DNA of 64,000 nucleotides from Vulcanimicrobiota bacterium. Its GTDB lineage: Bacteria > Vulcanimicrobiota > Vulcanimicrobiia > Vulcanimicrobiales > Vulcanimicrobiaceae. The notes under the pieces were generated by a model that was not told the origin of the DNA, made no database searches, and saw only the letters and a program-made list of their open reading frames with translations. Below, piece after piece: positions 32,767 through 41,645 of this stretch (its first letter is position 1; every line of letters begins with the position of its first letter). The position numbers and the translations under genes were made by a program. The DNA is taken from contig DAHUXH010000004.1 of the NCBI GenBank assembly GCA_027307235.1, forward strand, positions 1 to 64,000, written 5' to 3'.

Positions 32767-34230
32767 GTGTCGCTGATGACGAGTCGGCGAAGCGAACTCG
32801 AGGTGGATCTAGCGGGTGTCGTCATCGACCCAGCGCTGATCGGCATTATCCCGAGGTCGCTCGCCTTTCGGCACGACGTTCTTGCAATTGAGCGCCGCGC
32901 CGACGAACTGTCGGTCGCCGTTTCGGACGAGACCACGTCTGAGGTCTTAGATCGGGTTCGTTCATTGAGCGGAATGCGCGTGCGAGTGTTCCGGGCTTCG
33001 CGCGAAGCGATTCGTGAACGTCTCGTCAGCGCATATGGTGAGTCACTGCACGATGCGGGCGATCGGACTGACGACGTGCCGGCTGTGCGCGCCGTCGAAG
33101 AGGTTCACGAAAGCGCTCTGCGCGCACGCGCATCCGACGTCCATCTCGAACCGGCGCCGTCGGGCGGGCGTATGCGCCAACGGATAGACGGCATCTTGCG
33201 TTCGGTGCGCGAGTACGACTGTGATTTGTATGCGCGCATGATCTCGCGTATCAAAGTATTGGCCGGCATGGACGTCGCCGACCGTCGTCAACCGCAGGAC
33301 GGCCGCTATTCCATCGATGTGCGCGGCCGCTCGCTGGATATTCGCGTCTCCTCGATTCCGACGTTGCACGGTGAACGTCTCGTGCTCCGCTTCCTCGATC
33401 TTCATGCGCGCGTACCGGGTTTGGCGGCCTTGGGAATGCCCGAAACCGTGTTCCGGTCGTTTCGCGATGCGGTGCGGGCTCCGCATGGATTCATCGTCGT
33501 CTGCGGTCCGACGGGGAGCGGGAAGACAACGACGCTGTATGCCGCGATGAGTGAGCGCAACGTCGATGCTCAGAACCTGTGCAGCGTTGAAGACCCCGTG
33601 GAAGTTCGGATTCCTGGCGTGAGTCAAGTGCAGGTGAACGTGCGAGCCGGCTTGACCTTCTCGGGCGCGTTGCGTGCCTTCTTGCGTCAGGATCCAAACG
33701 TCGTCATGGTCGGTGAGATGCGCGATGAGGAGACCGCGCGCATCGCCGCATCAGCCGCGCTGGCTGGACAACTCGTCTTGACGACCGTACACGCCAACGA
33801 CGCACCGCGTTGTGTGGCCCGCCTGCGTGAACTCGGGGTCGATGCGGCAACGATCGCGGCGACGCTCAGCGCCGTGGTCGCGCAACGGTTGGTTCGGCGC
33901 CTGTGCTTGGATTGCCGCGAGCCGATCATCGTGCGCGAAGGTCCGGCTCTTCTCGGTCTGGAGGAAGGGAGCCGCATTTTTCGCGCGGCCGGCTGTCCGG
34001 CGTGCGATGGCACGGGGTATCGCGATCGCACCGGAATTTTCGAGATGATGGTGCTGGACGGAACGTTGCGTGACGCGATCGCTCATGATGCCGGAACCGT
34101 GGAGGTGCGCGAGCGTGCTGCGCTCGTCGGCTTTCGCCCGATGATCCATCATGGCGTCGAGCGGGTACTCGCGGGTGAAACGACCGTCGAGGAACTCTTG
34201 CGCGTCGTCGCCCTTGAGTCGATCGCGTGA
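32767..34230 (+). CDS. pilB: Type IV pilus assembly ATPase PilB (GspE family)
   Basis: Hexameric motor that drives pilus extension. The 487-residue product starts at a GTG 7 bases after AGAGG. After a short N-terminal MshEN/GspE-N-like region come the ASDVHLEP motif, Walker A GPTGSGKTTTL, the Asp box SVEDPVE, Walker B LRQDPNVVMVGEMRDEETA and the His box LTTVHANDA. A zinc-binding Cys set follows (CLDC...CPAC near residue 385-415), which marks it as PilB rather than PilT. It is the first gene of the pilus operon, and its stop overlaps the pilT start. Confidence 0.93.
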   Translation: MSLMTSRRSELEVDLAGVVIDPALIGIIPRSLAFRHDVLAIERRADELSVAVSDETTSEVLDRVRSLSGMRVRVFRASREAIRERLVSAYGESLHDAGDRTDDVPAVRAVEEVHESALRARASDVHLEPAPSGGRMRQRIDGILRSVREYDCDLYARMISRIKVLAGMDVADRRQPQDGRYSIDVRGRSLDIRVSSIPTLHGERLVLRFLDLHARVPGLAALGMPETVFRSFRDAVRAPHGFIVVCGPTGSGKTTTLYAAMSERNVDAQNLCSVEDPVEVRIPGVSQVQVNVRAGLTFSGALRAFLRQDPNVVMVGEMRDEETARIAASAALAGQLVLTTVHANDAPRCVARLRELGVDAATIAATLSAVVAQRLVRRLCLDCREPIIVREGPALLGLEEGSRIFRAAGCPACDGTGYRDRTGIFEMMVLDGTLRDAIAHDAGTVEVRERAALVGFRPMIHHGVERVLAGETTVEELLRVVALESIA

Positions 34231-35273
34231 ACGCCGCCTTCGTTCACGTTCGCTTTGATGAATCGGTTCGGGCGGCGCGTCTTCGCAATGCATCCGATGT
34301 CCATTTACAACCGGGCTGCGTGCCGGTGGCGCGCGTGGACGGTGAACTGGAAACGCTTCGCGGTGCCGGCTGGACGAGCGACGATGCCCTGGCGGTGGTG
34401 GAGCGATTTCTTGGAACACGAGAGCGCGCGCAGTTGGAATCGGCGGGCGACGTTTCGATTGCGCTTGCGCTTGAGGGTTGCGGCGCGGTGCGTCTGCACG
34501 CATTTCGAACCGCTCGCGGGGTCGCACTTGCGGTGCGACTGCTTGCGCAGAATGTGCCGAGTCTCGAAGCCTTGCAGCTTCCGCCGGTTGTGACGGCTTT
34601 CGCACAGCAGACGCACGGCCTGCTGCTCGTCGCCGGACCGACGGGAAGCGGAAAGTCGACGACGCTTGCGGCGCTGGTCGACCACATCAATGCGACGAGC
34701 GCGCGGCACATCATGACCGTCGAGGATCCGATCGAATACCGGCACGAACCCAAACGCTCGATCGTCACCCAGCGAGAGGCTGGGCGCGACGTGGCGAGCT
34801 GCGCCGACGCCGTATACGGAGCGCTTCGATCCGATCCCAACGTACTGCTGGTCGGCGAGATGCGCGATACGGCGACGATGCGTGCGGTGCTGACCGCCGC
34901 GGAGACAGGGCATCTCGTCTTGAGCACCCTGCACACGGGCGATGCCCCGCAGACCATAGATCGGATCGTCGATGCGTTTGACGGTGCGGCACAGCCCAAC
35001 GTGCGATCACAGATCGCGCAAACATTGATAGGCGTCGTGTGTCAGCGCCTGTTTCGTCGTCCTGGCGGCGGGCGGCGCGCTGCGGTAGAGATCATGGTTG
35101 CCACCGACGCCGTGAGAAATCTCATCCGTGAGGGCAAGACGCATCTCTTGCGTAACGCGATCTCAACCAATCGCGATGCGGGCATGATTGCGCTCGATCT
35201 CCATATCTCCGAACTCCGTTCAATGGGCGAGATCGACACCGGGTCGCAGGTGTTCGCCGGAAGCCGCGCATAG
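34227..35273 (+). CDS. pilT: Pilus retraction ATPase PilT
   Basis: A 348-residue ATPase with ASDVHLQPG, Walker A GPTGSGKSTTL, the Asp box TVEDPIEYRH, Walker B LRSDPNVLLVGEMRD and the His box LSTLHTGDAPQ. The zinc Cys motif is absent. The C-terminal AIRNLIREGK-like helix reads AVRNLIREGKTHLL, the PilT hallmark. It retracts pili for twitching or DNA uptake. GTG start, overlapping the pilB stop (GTGA). The N-terminal domain is short and diverged. Confidence 0.93.
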   Translation: MNAAFVHVRFDESVRAARLRNASDVHLQPGCVPVARVDGELETLRGAGWTSDDALAVVERFLGTRERAQLESAGDVSIALALEGCGAVRLHAFRTARGVALAVRLLAQNVPSLEALQLPPVVTAFAQQTHGLLLVAGPTGSGKSTTLAALVDHINATSARHIMTVEDPIEYRHEPKRSIVTQREAGRDVASCADAVYGALRSDPNVLLVGEMRDTATMRAVLTAAETGHLVLSTLHTGDAPQTIDRIVDAFDGAAQPNVRSQIAQTLIGVVCQRLFRRPGGGRRAAVEIMVATDAVRNLIREGKTHLLRNAISTNRDAGMIALDLHISELRSMGEIDTGSQVFAGSRA

Positions 35274-35275
35274 CC

Positions 35276-36496
35276 GTGGCACTGCTCTTTGCCTATACGG
35301 CGCGCGCACGGGACGGCCGGTTCGTCAGCGGAACCGTCGCCGCAGGTTCGCGCGACTCGGCGCTGTTTGACCTACGCTCACGGGCGTTATTCGTGACGGC
35401 GCTTGAAGCCACGGACTCCGCACGGTCCGCGCTTCCTCGGGTGTTCTCGGTGCTGCCGGTCGCCCACGGCGCCTATGTGGCGCTCTTCCGTTCCCTCGCG
35501 ACGCTCGTACACGCCGGCGTCACATTGCAGCGCGCCTTGGACGTTTCCGTCGAGCAATGCGCGGACCGGCGCTTGTACGAGGCGCTGTCGGCGGCGGCTT
35601 TCGATGTGAGGAATGGCAGTCCGCTCAGCGATGCGCTCGCGCGCCATCCGCGAGAATTTCCGCGCATGCACGTCGCGATGATTCGGGCCGGTGAAGTGGG
35701 GGGCGTGCTCGACGACGTGTTGGAACGGCTGGCCGCATTGCTCGAGCAGGAACGATCGCTGCGAAAGCGGATCTCGTCGGCACTGGCATACCCGGCGGTG
35801 GTCGGAGTGTCGGCGCTCGGTCTGCTGCTGTTCCTGATCGGAAGCACGGTGCCGGCCTTCGCCGGCATCTTTCGCCAGATGCAGATCGAGCTTCCGCCGA
35901 CGACGCGTATGTTGCTGGCAGCCGGGAATCTCATGAGCAGCCCGCTCGCATTCCCGGTGTTCGCTGCAGCCGTTCTGGTGGTCGTCTTCCTTGTGATGTT
36001 CCTTCGAAACCGTCCGGGCGTACGCGCGCATATGGATCGCATCGCTCTACTGTTGCCCCTGATCGGCTCGATCATCCGAAAATCTACCTGTGCCCGATTG
36101 GCACGCATGTTCGGCAGCCTCATCCGCTCCGGCGTCGCGATCGATACGGCGTTCACTGTCGCCTGTGACGTGATAGGCAGCGCGGTATACCGGGCACACC
36201 TCGAACAATCGGCTGACTTGTTGCGTCAAGGCGAGCGCATCTCGCGCTGCTTTGAGGCGCGCGGTCTCTTCGAGCCGTTGTTTCGGCAATTGGTCCATGT
36301 CGGGGAAGAGACCGGAACCTTGGACGCCATGTTGCTGCGGCTGGCCGAGTACTACGACGTCGACGTCGATGCGGCGCTCACGGCGCTTGCGAGCATCGTC
36401 GAGCCGGCTCTCATTGTTGGGCTCGGCGCCATAGTCGGCGTTATCGTCGGCTCGATTCTTTTACCACTCTATTCCGTGATCGGGAGCATTCGATGA
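35276..36496 (+). CDS. pilC: Inner-membrane platform protein PilC (GspF family)
   Basis: A 406-residue protein with two GspF domains (about 70-190 and 275-395). Each carries the LATLVHAGVTLQRAL or FGSLIRSGVAIDTAF signature. Three membrane segments lie near residues 175-200, 220-245 and 375-400. It forms the platform that couples the ATPases to the growing pilus. GTG start 2 bases after the pilT stop. Its stop overlaps the ATG of the sigma factor gene. Confidence 0.92.
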   Translation: MALLFAYTARARDGRFVSGTVAAGSRDSALFDLRSRALFVTALEATDSARSALPRVFSVLPVAHGAYVALFRSLATLVHAGVTLQRALDVSVEQCADRRLYEALSAAAFDVRNGSPLSDALARHPREFPRMHVAMIRAGEVGGVLDDVLERLAALLEQERSLRKRISSALAYPAVVGVSALGLLLFLIGSTVPAFAGIFRQMQIELPPTTRMLLAAGNLMSSPLAFPVFAAAVLVVVFLVMFLRNRPGVRAHMDRIALLLPLIGSIIRKSTCARLARMFGSLIRSGVAIDTAFTVACDVIGSAVYRAHLEQSADLLRQGERISRCFEARGLFEPLFRQLVHVGEETGTLDAMLLRLAEYYDVDVDAALTALASIVEPALIVGLGAIVGVIVGSILLPLYSVIGSIR

Positions 36497-37194
36497 TTGG
36501 CGAGGAAAGCGCCTTGGAGTCCTGGCTGCATTCGAGGAACCATGAAGACCGTGAGCAGGTCGTGGCTGAATATCAATGGCTATGCCGCCGTGCGACGCGG
36601 CGCTTTCGTAATAAGCGCGAGGTTGACGACATCGCGCAGGTAGCGGCGATCGGCCTGATCAAGGCGGTCGATCGCTACGATCATACAGTCGGCTCGCCGT
36701 TCGGAGCGTTCGCCTGGCTGATCATCTGCGGGGAGGTCATGCATTACTTGCGTGACTCCGTTCACATGCTCAGGCCGCCGCGGCGTATTGTCGATCTTGA
36801 ATCGAAGATGAAACGGGTTCGCGCCGATCTGCGACAACGTTGCGGTCGCGAGGTAACACTTGACGAAGTGTTTGATGCCATGGATGCTACAGAGCGCGAT
36901 CGCCGTGACCTGGAGGCGTTTCTCAACGGACGCCGTGTCGATTCATTGGAGAACTATCATGGACGAGCGGATGACGCGTCGGCTCGCGAAATGAACACCT
37001 GCATCGAACGGATGACGCTGGAAAGACTCGTGTCCGGGCTGTCGGGTGTTGAGCGAACCGTCATCTTCGGGTTGTATTCTCAAAACCTTTCGCAAGGTGA
37101 GATCGCATCGCGCATCGGCTACTCAAAGAGACAGATCAATCGCATTCATCGCTCGGCGTTGGAAAAGATCGCGCCGCATGTCACTACTTCCTAA
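36493..37194 (+). CDS. SigB/SigF-class (group 3) sigma factor inside the pilus operon
   Basis: A 233-residue RNA polymerase sigma factor. Region 2 contains DDIAQVAAIGLIKAVDRYD and FGAFAWLIICGEVMHYLRD, close to the SigB/SigF pattern. RPPRRIVDLESKM marks the start of region 3. Region 4 is a helix-turn-helix (LSQGEIASRIGYSKRQINRI). Region 1 is missing, as expected for group 3. It is translationally coupled to pilC and precedes the pilin gene by 49 bases. In Synechocystis, SigF controls pilin genes, so self-control of the operon is plausible. No anti-sigma factor gene is adjacent. Confidence 0.9.
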   Translation: MIGEESALESWLHSRNHEDREQVVAEYQWLCRRATRRFRNKREVDDIAQVAAIGLIKAVDRYDHTVGSPFGAFAWLIICGEVMHYLRDSVHMLRPPRRIVDLESKMKRVRADLRQRCGREVTLDEVFDAMDATERDRRDLEAFLNGRRVDSLENYHGRADDASAREMNTCIERMTLERLVSGLSGVERTVIFGLYSQNLSQGEIASRIGYSKRQINRIHRSALEKIAPHVTTS

Positions 37195-37243
37195 ATAGTG
37201 GGCATAACCTTCATAGAACCGCAGCGCGGTCTATGGAGGACAG

Positions 37244-37708
37244 ATGATCGAACCACGAGGTCAACGCGGCTTCACGTTGATCGAAATGATGATCGTTGTC
37301 GCGATCATCGCGATTCTCGTAGGTCTTCTCGTGCCGAATTTTATGCGGGCTCGCGCTCAGGCGCAGACAGCCGCATGCGAGTCAAACCTCAAAGAGATCG
37401 CTACCGCGCTCGAACTGTATCAGACCGATCACGATGCGTACCCGACATCGAGCGGAACGAACGTCGACGGCACGCCAAGCGATCCGCTTTCCTCGTATTA
37501 CAAACAGGCGCCGATCGACCCGGCCGCCGGTGCGGGGCAATTCTACCGGTACACGGTAACCGATGCCGGCCAGGGCGATGCGACGTATACGATCTCATGT
37601 CCGGGAAGCCACGATCCGGCGACCCTGCAGAACATCTCGCCCGGGACGACCAATAAACATCTGCAGTATTCGTCCAACGGCGGATTCGCTTCCGCGGCAG
37701 CGCAATAA
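37244..37708 (+). CDS. pilA: Type IV major pilin
   Basis: A 154-residue prepilin. A 9-residue leader ends at Gly9 before FTLIE, so the mature protein starts at Phe10 with Glu5. The hydrophobic helix (residues 15-33) continues into an amphipathic stalk. The globular part has Cys45 and Cys119 and is Gly/Thr/Ser rich, with the DPAAGAGQFYRYTV strand region. GGAGG sits 6 bases before the ATG, the best ribosome site in the operon, as suits a major subunit. It is the only prepilin gene in the cluster; minor pilins must be elsewhere or missing. Confidence 0.95.
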   Translation: MIEPRGQRGFTLIEMMIVVAIIAILVGLLVPNFMRARAQAQTAACESNLKEIATALELYQTDHDAYPTSSGTNVDGTPSDPLSSYYKQAPIDPAAGAGQFYRYTVTDAGQGDATYTISCPGSHDPATLQNISPGTTNKHLQYSSNGGFASAAAQ

Positions 37709-37709
37709 C

Positions 37710-38390
37710 ATGATCGACGCCGTCGGCATGACCTATCGCGCGATCGGAACGATGTCGCCGCTCGCGTGGCCGCTGGCGTTCGCATGCGGCGCCGCGGGGA
37801 GCGTCGGGCCCTGTGTCGCGCCCCGATTCATTGCGCTGGCGGGTTTCACGTTCGGCGTTCATCGTACGAAGGCGCTTGCAATCACCGCGGCATTTGCCGG
37901 CGGCATCATGACGGCCTACGCTTGCCTCGGGAGTGTGGTTTCTCTTCTATCGCACGTCGCGGCGTTCTCAACGGTCATGTATGCGGCGATAGCGATCGCG
38001 CTCGTCGTGTACGGCGGCGCGATGTTGCTGCGCGAACCGAAGGATCATGCGCCAGGCTGCGGGGGTGAAGCGTCTAGTGATTGTAAGCCGCATGCGCATT
38101 CCCTGGGCGGCGTGTTTCTTCTCGGGGCTGCTAGCACGCTCGTCATCTCACCATGCTGTACGCCCGTGGCGTTGGGAATTCTCGCGTTGGCGGCGAGTTC
38201 AGGCAACGCGGTCTACGGCAGTGCGTTGTTGGCGGTCTTTGCGCTCGGACACGCGCTGCCTTTGCTCTTCATCGGATCCTGCTCGGGGTTGCGCGTGGTA
38301 CGCCCGTCGCTCGAATGGCGGACGGCCGGCGCAACTGTCGCTGGATCGCTTCTACTTGCGCTCGGCGCATATTATGGGCTGCTCGCATGA
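37710..38390 (+). CDS. CcdA/DsbD-like thiol-electron transporter
   Basis: A 226-residue membrane protein with six predicted helices. The paired Cys-Pro motifs SVGPCVAPRF (first helix) and VISPCCTPVAL (fourth helix) are the redox Cys of CcdA-type proteins, which pass reducing power across the membrane. A loop between the halves is rich in Cys and His (GCGGEASSDCKPHAH). It begins 1 base after the pilA stop and is coupled to the TPR gene. Since the pilin has two Cys, a job in disulfide control of pilin or pilus proteins is reasonable inference. Cytochrome c maturation is the other usual role. Confidence 0.85.
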   Translation: MIDAVGMTYRAIGTMSPLAWPLAFACGAAGSVGPCVAPRFIALAGFTFGVHRTKALAITAAFAGGIMTAYACLGSVVSLLSHVAAFSTVMYAAIAIALVVYGGAMLLREPKDHAPGCGGEASSDCKPHAHSLGGVFLLGAASTLVISPCCTPVALGILALAASSGNAVYGSALLAVFALGHALPLLFIGSCSGLRVVRPSLEWRTAGATVAGSLLLALGAYYGLLA

Positions 38391-38926
38391 ACGCGCCCCT
38401 GTGCCTCTGGCGACGATGCCTGTGCGCCGTCACGGCGATCGGTGCAGCATTCCTCGTGTTGCGACCGCAGCTTGCGCAGGCGCTGGTCGTTCGCGGGGAT
38501 GGGTTGCTCTATCAAGGGCGCAGCGATCTCGCGATCGGCTATTACCGGCGCGCGCTCTCCGTCGAGGGTGATTCCGAAGCAGCCGTCGATCGCCTCGCCT
38601 CCTTCGCATTCGAAAGCCATAATCGCTCGATCATCACGCGTGTTCTCCCGGACATCTCTGCCTTCATCCGGCGGCACGGCGATCGAGTCGCGATTCGATT
38701 CGATCGCGGTCTGTGTTATGAGTCGCTACGGGATTTTCGTCATGCTGAGGCCGACTTCGCATCCGCCGGGTACGCAGGGCACGACGCACGCAGTTTGGAG
38801 TTCGCCGGGTTTGCCGCGCTGCACCAAGTGAAGCCGGCCAGAGCGCGGCGCTACTTTCGTGATGCACTCCGATTCGACGCATCGCTTCGTCCGGCGAAAC
38901 GCGCGCTTGTGAGGATTCCCTCATGA
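38387..38926 (+). CDS. Membrane-anchored TPR protein of the pilus operon
   Basis: A 179-residue protein with one N-terminal membrane segment (about 9-28) and at least two TPR-like helix pairs (YQGRSDLAIGYYRRAL near 45; PARARRYFRDALRFDASLRP near 150). It may play the part of PilF/PilW-type pilotin TPRs that help the secretin, although those are lipoproteins and this one has a plain anchor. Both ends overlap neighbouring genes (ATGA), which ties it to the operon. Confidence 0.75.
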   Translation: MNAPLCLWRRCLCAVTAIGAAFLVLRPQLAQALVVRGDGLLYQGRSDLAIGYYRRALSVEGDSEAAVDRLASFAFESHNRSIITRVLPDISAFIRRHGDRVAIRFDRGLCYESLRDFRHAEADFASAGYAGHDARSLEFAGFAALHQVKPARARRYFRDALRFDASLRPAKRALVRIPS

Positions 38927-39531
38927 TCGTCGCGGGCACCGTTGGATGCACTAGCTTGGCATCATTTATTGTTCTAGCGAAGAGTGCGGCTCTGTCGTAT
39001 CGCTTGCACATCACCTTTATGCGGTTGGACAGCATGGCGATCGTCGTGCTCTCTGCCTTGACTCCATGTTTGGCAACTGCCGGCAGTCACGATGTCGTGC
39101 GCTCCATCACCGAAAGTATCGCGCTGGCATGCACGGCGGTCTGTTGCGTCACCGACGCGCAACGCGGCTACGTCTTCGATCGCGTGACGTATCCGGGGCT
39201 GCTCGCGGTCTTGATCGCTGCCGCAGCCCTCGGAAACGGCATCCTTGCGCTCGCCGGAGCCCTAACATGCGGTGCTGCGCTCGGCTCCTTGTTCGCGGCG
39301 ACCCGCGGCGGCGGCATGGGGCTCGGCGACGTCAAACTCGCCGCGGTCATCGGGGCGGGCTTTGGGCCGTGGCTCGGGCTCGCCGCGCTCGGCTTAAGCT
39401 TTGTGTGTGGTGGCGCCTACGGTGCCGCGTTGCTGTTCGCGGGTCGCGCGCAGCGACAGGCACGCCTTCCGCTTGTGCCGTTTCTCATGATCGCGCTAGC
39501 GGCCGTCGACATTGCGCGGGGCTTCCTATGA
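38923..39531 (+). CDS. pilD: Prepilin peptidase (A24), short form without methyltransferase domain
   Basis: A 202-residue aspartic membrane protease that would cut the pilin leader after Gly9. The catalytic Asps are in CCVTDAQRGYVFDRVTYPG and in GGGMGLGDVKLAAVIG. The N-terminal Cys-rich methyltransferase domain of classical PilD is absent, so the protein resembles CpaA/TadV or archaeal-type peptidases. Six to eight hydrophobic segments are present. Overlaps both neighbours. Whether the mature pilin is N-methylated here is therefore uncertain. Confidence 0.88.
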   Translation: MIVAGTVGCTSLASFIVLAKSAALSYRLHITFMRLDSMAIVVLSALTPCLATAGSHDVVRSITESIALACTAVCCVTDAQRGYVFDRVTYPGLLAVLIAAAALGNGILALAGALTCGAALGSLFAATRGGGMGLGDVKLAAVIGAGFGPWLGLAALGLSFVCGGAYGAALLFAGRAQRQARLPLVPFLMIALAAVDIARGFL

Positions 39532-40481
39532 AAGCTCGGGTGCTTCCATTAGGCGTGGACATCGGAGCGACGCGCATTCGCGTCGCAGCGAGTCAAAGAT
39601 CGACTGACGGCGTCGCGCTTCGCGGCGTCGCCGTTCGCGACGTCTACGACGGTCACGAGCGCGAGGACCTCGCCGACGACCATCTTTCCGGCCTTCTGGC
39701 GGATGCGGTCGACGAGCTTGGCGTTCGCGAACGCCGCGTCGTGGCCGGCGTCGGTCTGCCCGACGCCTTTCTTCGAAGTGTGGATTTTCCAAAGATGACG
39801 GCAGTGGAGCGCCGACGCGCCGCGCAGTTCGAGGCACAACGGCTCGTGCCGCTAGAGCCCGATCAGATCATCGTGCGTGTTGCGGACGGCGAGGCTCCAA
39901 CCGTGCTCGGTGTCGCCCGCCGGGAATCGATTGCACGGCGAGCTGCGATCATACGCAAAGCCGGACTCATTCCAATTGCGATCGATAACGAGGCGCTCGC
40001 GTTGCGCCGGGTGTTGACGGAGTGCGACGCGATCGTGGACATCGGCTGCGATCGCACGATCGTTCACGTGTTCGGCGAACATCTGCCGCTCTCGCAACTC
40101 GTGCATGCGGGCGGCAGAAGCGTGACCGACGGCATCGCACACGATCTCGCTATCGATACGCTCAGCGCCGAGCGACGAAAGAAGATCCTGGGGGTAGCCG
40201 GGGCAGGAGAGAACGCTCGCGCCGAACTGGTCGGTGAAATCGTCGCATCGCTGGCCGTTGCGCGCGAGCGCAGGAGCGCGCCCGGTCGCATTGCGCTCGT
40301 CGGCAACGGCGCACGGCTGGCCGGGCTCGCAAGTGAGATCAGTGCAAACCTCGGCGCGCAGGTCGAGTGCGGAATCGCTGCGTTTCTGCGCGCCGGAACG
40401 TACCCCGACGACGTCATTCGCGCAGCCGCGCCCGACTGGACACTGGCCTGTGGTCTCTCGCTGTGGGAAAGCTCCGGATGA
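39528..40481 (+). CDS. pilM: Pilus assembly protein PilM (actin-like ATPase)
   Basis: A 317-residue cytoplasmic protein with an actin/FtsA-type fold: LGVDIGATRIRVA near the start, VGLPDAFLRSVDFPKMTAVE, IVDIGCDRTIVHVF and IALVGNGARLAGLA. It binds the short N-terminal tail of PilN and links the inner-membrane subcomplex to the motor. Starts in the pilD stop (ATGA) and is coupled to pilN. Confidence 0.9.
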   Translation: MKARVLPLGVDIGATRIRVAASQRSTDGVALRGVAVRDVYDGHEREDLADDHLSGLLADAVDELGVRERRVVAGVGLPDAFLRSVDFPKMTAVERRRAAQFEAQRLVPLEPDQIIVRVADGEAPTVLGVARRESIARRAAIIRKAGLIPIAIDNEALALRRVLTECDAIVDIGCDRTIVHVFGEHLPLSQLVHAGGRSVTDGIAHDLAIDTLSAERRKKILGVAGAGENARAELVGEIVASLAVARERRSAPGRIALVGNGARLAGLASEISANLGAQVECGIAAFLRAGTYPDDVIRAAAPDWTLACGLSLWESSG

Positions 40482-41032
40482 AACGCTTCGACTACTTATG
40501 CGATCCGCGCGGTCGCGCGCTCAACCGTATCGTCGAACTGCGGATTGCTCCGCGCTTTCAAATGCCGCTCATCGTGCTGACGGCGGCCGTCGTGACGTTG
40601 ATGGCGGTGTACGGCATCGAGCGGCACCGCCGCCTCGAAGCCGGCACGTTGGTGGCCGCGTATCGTGTCGAGCTGCAACGCAGCGAGATAGCACTGCGCC
40701 GGGCCAAGGTGCGCGATCAGCAGATCGATCGGCTCGTGCTGCTCGACGAACACGTCACGCGCATCGAGCGGTCGGGTGACCTCGAGTCGGCCCGGCTCGT
40801 TTTGTTAGCGAACCGGCTGCCGCGCCGCTCGTGGCTGACCTCCATCGACGACGAATCATCGGCGGTGACGTTGTCGGGCCGGGCTATCGATCTCAACACC
40901 GTCGGTGCCGTATTGGCAAGGCTCGTTCAAAACTCGCCGTTTGCGAATGCGATGCTCACGTCGGCGAACATCGACCCGAACCTTCATCCCCAAGCATACG
41001 ACTACGAAGTGCGAAGCGAGGTGCGGCCGTGA
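40478..41032 (+). CDS. pilN: Pilus assembly protein PilN
   Basis: A 184-residue bitopic protein: a cytoplasmic tail (KRFDYLCDPRGRALNRI), one membrane helix (about 30-48), a coiled coil and a small periplasmic ferredoxin-like domain (RSWLTSIDDESSAVTLSGRA). The usual PilM-binding INLLP tail motif is not recognisable; the tail reads FDYLCDP instead. Position between pilM and pilO and the topology fix the call. Coupled to both neighbours by ATGA and GTGA overlaps. Confidence 0.82.
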   Translation: MKRFDYLCDPRGRALNRIVELRIAPRFQMPLIVLTAAVVTLMAVYGIERHRRLEAGTLVAAYRVELQRSEIALRRAKVRDQQIDRLVLLDEHVTRIERSGDLESARLVLLANRLPRRSWLTSIDDESSAVTLSGRAIDLNTVGAVLARLVQNSPFANAMLTSANIDPNLHPQAYDYEVRSEVRP

Positions 41033-41643
41033 ACATCATCGCCTGGATTCGGTATCATGACACCCGGCTCGTGTGGCTCATCGTGGCTCTGGCGGTCGCT
41101 GCCGGCTATGGTGTGGCCGTGCAGCGCGAAGAGCACCGTATCTATCGCCTGACGCAGACGGCGCAGGATCTCTTCAACCATATTTCTCTGAACGATGGTT
41201 TGCTGCGGCGAGCAGCTCGGATGCGGGAACGAGAGCGCGAAATACGTAGCCATCTGCGCCGCATCGAAGCCGATCGAAGTGCAACGCTTACGACGGCCCA
41301 GATGCTTGTGGTATTGCAGCGAACGGGGCGCTCGGCAGGCGTTCGAATCGATCGTTTTTCTCCGGCTTCCCCCGTGAGCGATGCATCCGCCTTGTCGGGC
41401 GCAAAGGAGCAGGATCGCCGCCTCTTCGCGACGAGCTTCAGCATCGACTTGCGCGGGCATTTCGAACGCCTCGTGACGTTCATTCGCATGCTGTCCCATC
41501 AGCGCGTGCTGATCGACATTCAAAACGCGCGATTTTCCGTTGACGGCACCGGTTCGCAGAAGACGGCAGTGGTGGCCGCGACGATAAACGGCCGGTTCTA
41601 TCGCTTGAGTCCCGAGCTCCTATCGGATGGAGGAGGCCGCTAA
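41029..41643 (+). CDS. pilO: Pilus assembly protein PilO
   Basis: A 204-residue bitopic protein with a membrane helix at residues 15-31, a coiled coil (about 35-90, EREREIRSHLRRIEA) and a periplasmic domain (FSIDLRGHFERLVTFIRML, QRVLIDIQNARFSV) typical of PilO/GspM. It pairs with PilN to form the inner-membrane alignment complex. GTG start overlapping the pilN stop. Confidence 0.85.
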   Translation: MNIIAWIRYHDTRLVWLIVALAVAAGYGVAVQREEHRIYRLTQTAQDLFNHISLNDGLLRRAARMREREREIRSHLRRIEADRSATLTTAQMLVVLQRTGRSAGVRIDRFSPASPVSDASALSGAKEQDRRLFATSFSIDLRGHFERLVTFIRMLSHQRVLIDIQNARFSVDGTGSQKTAVVAATINGRFYRLSPELLSDGGGR

Positions 41644-41645
41644 AA

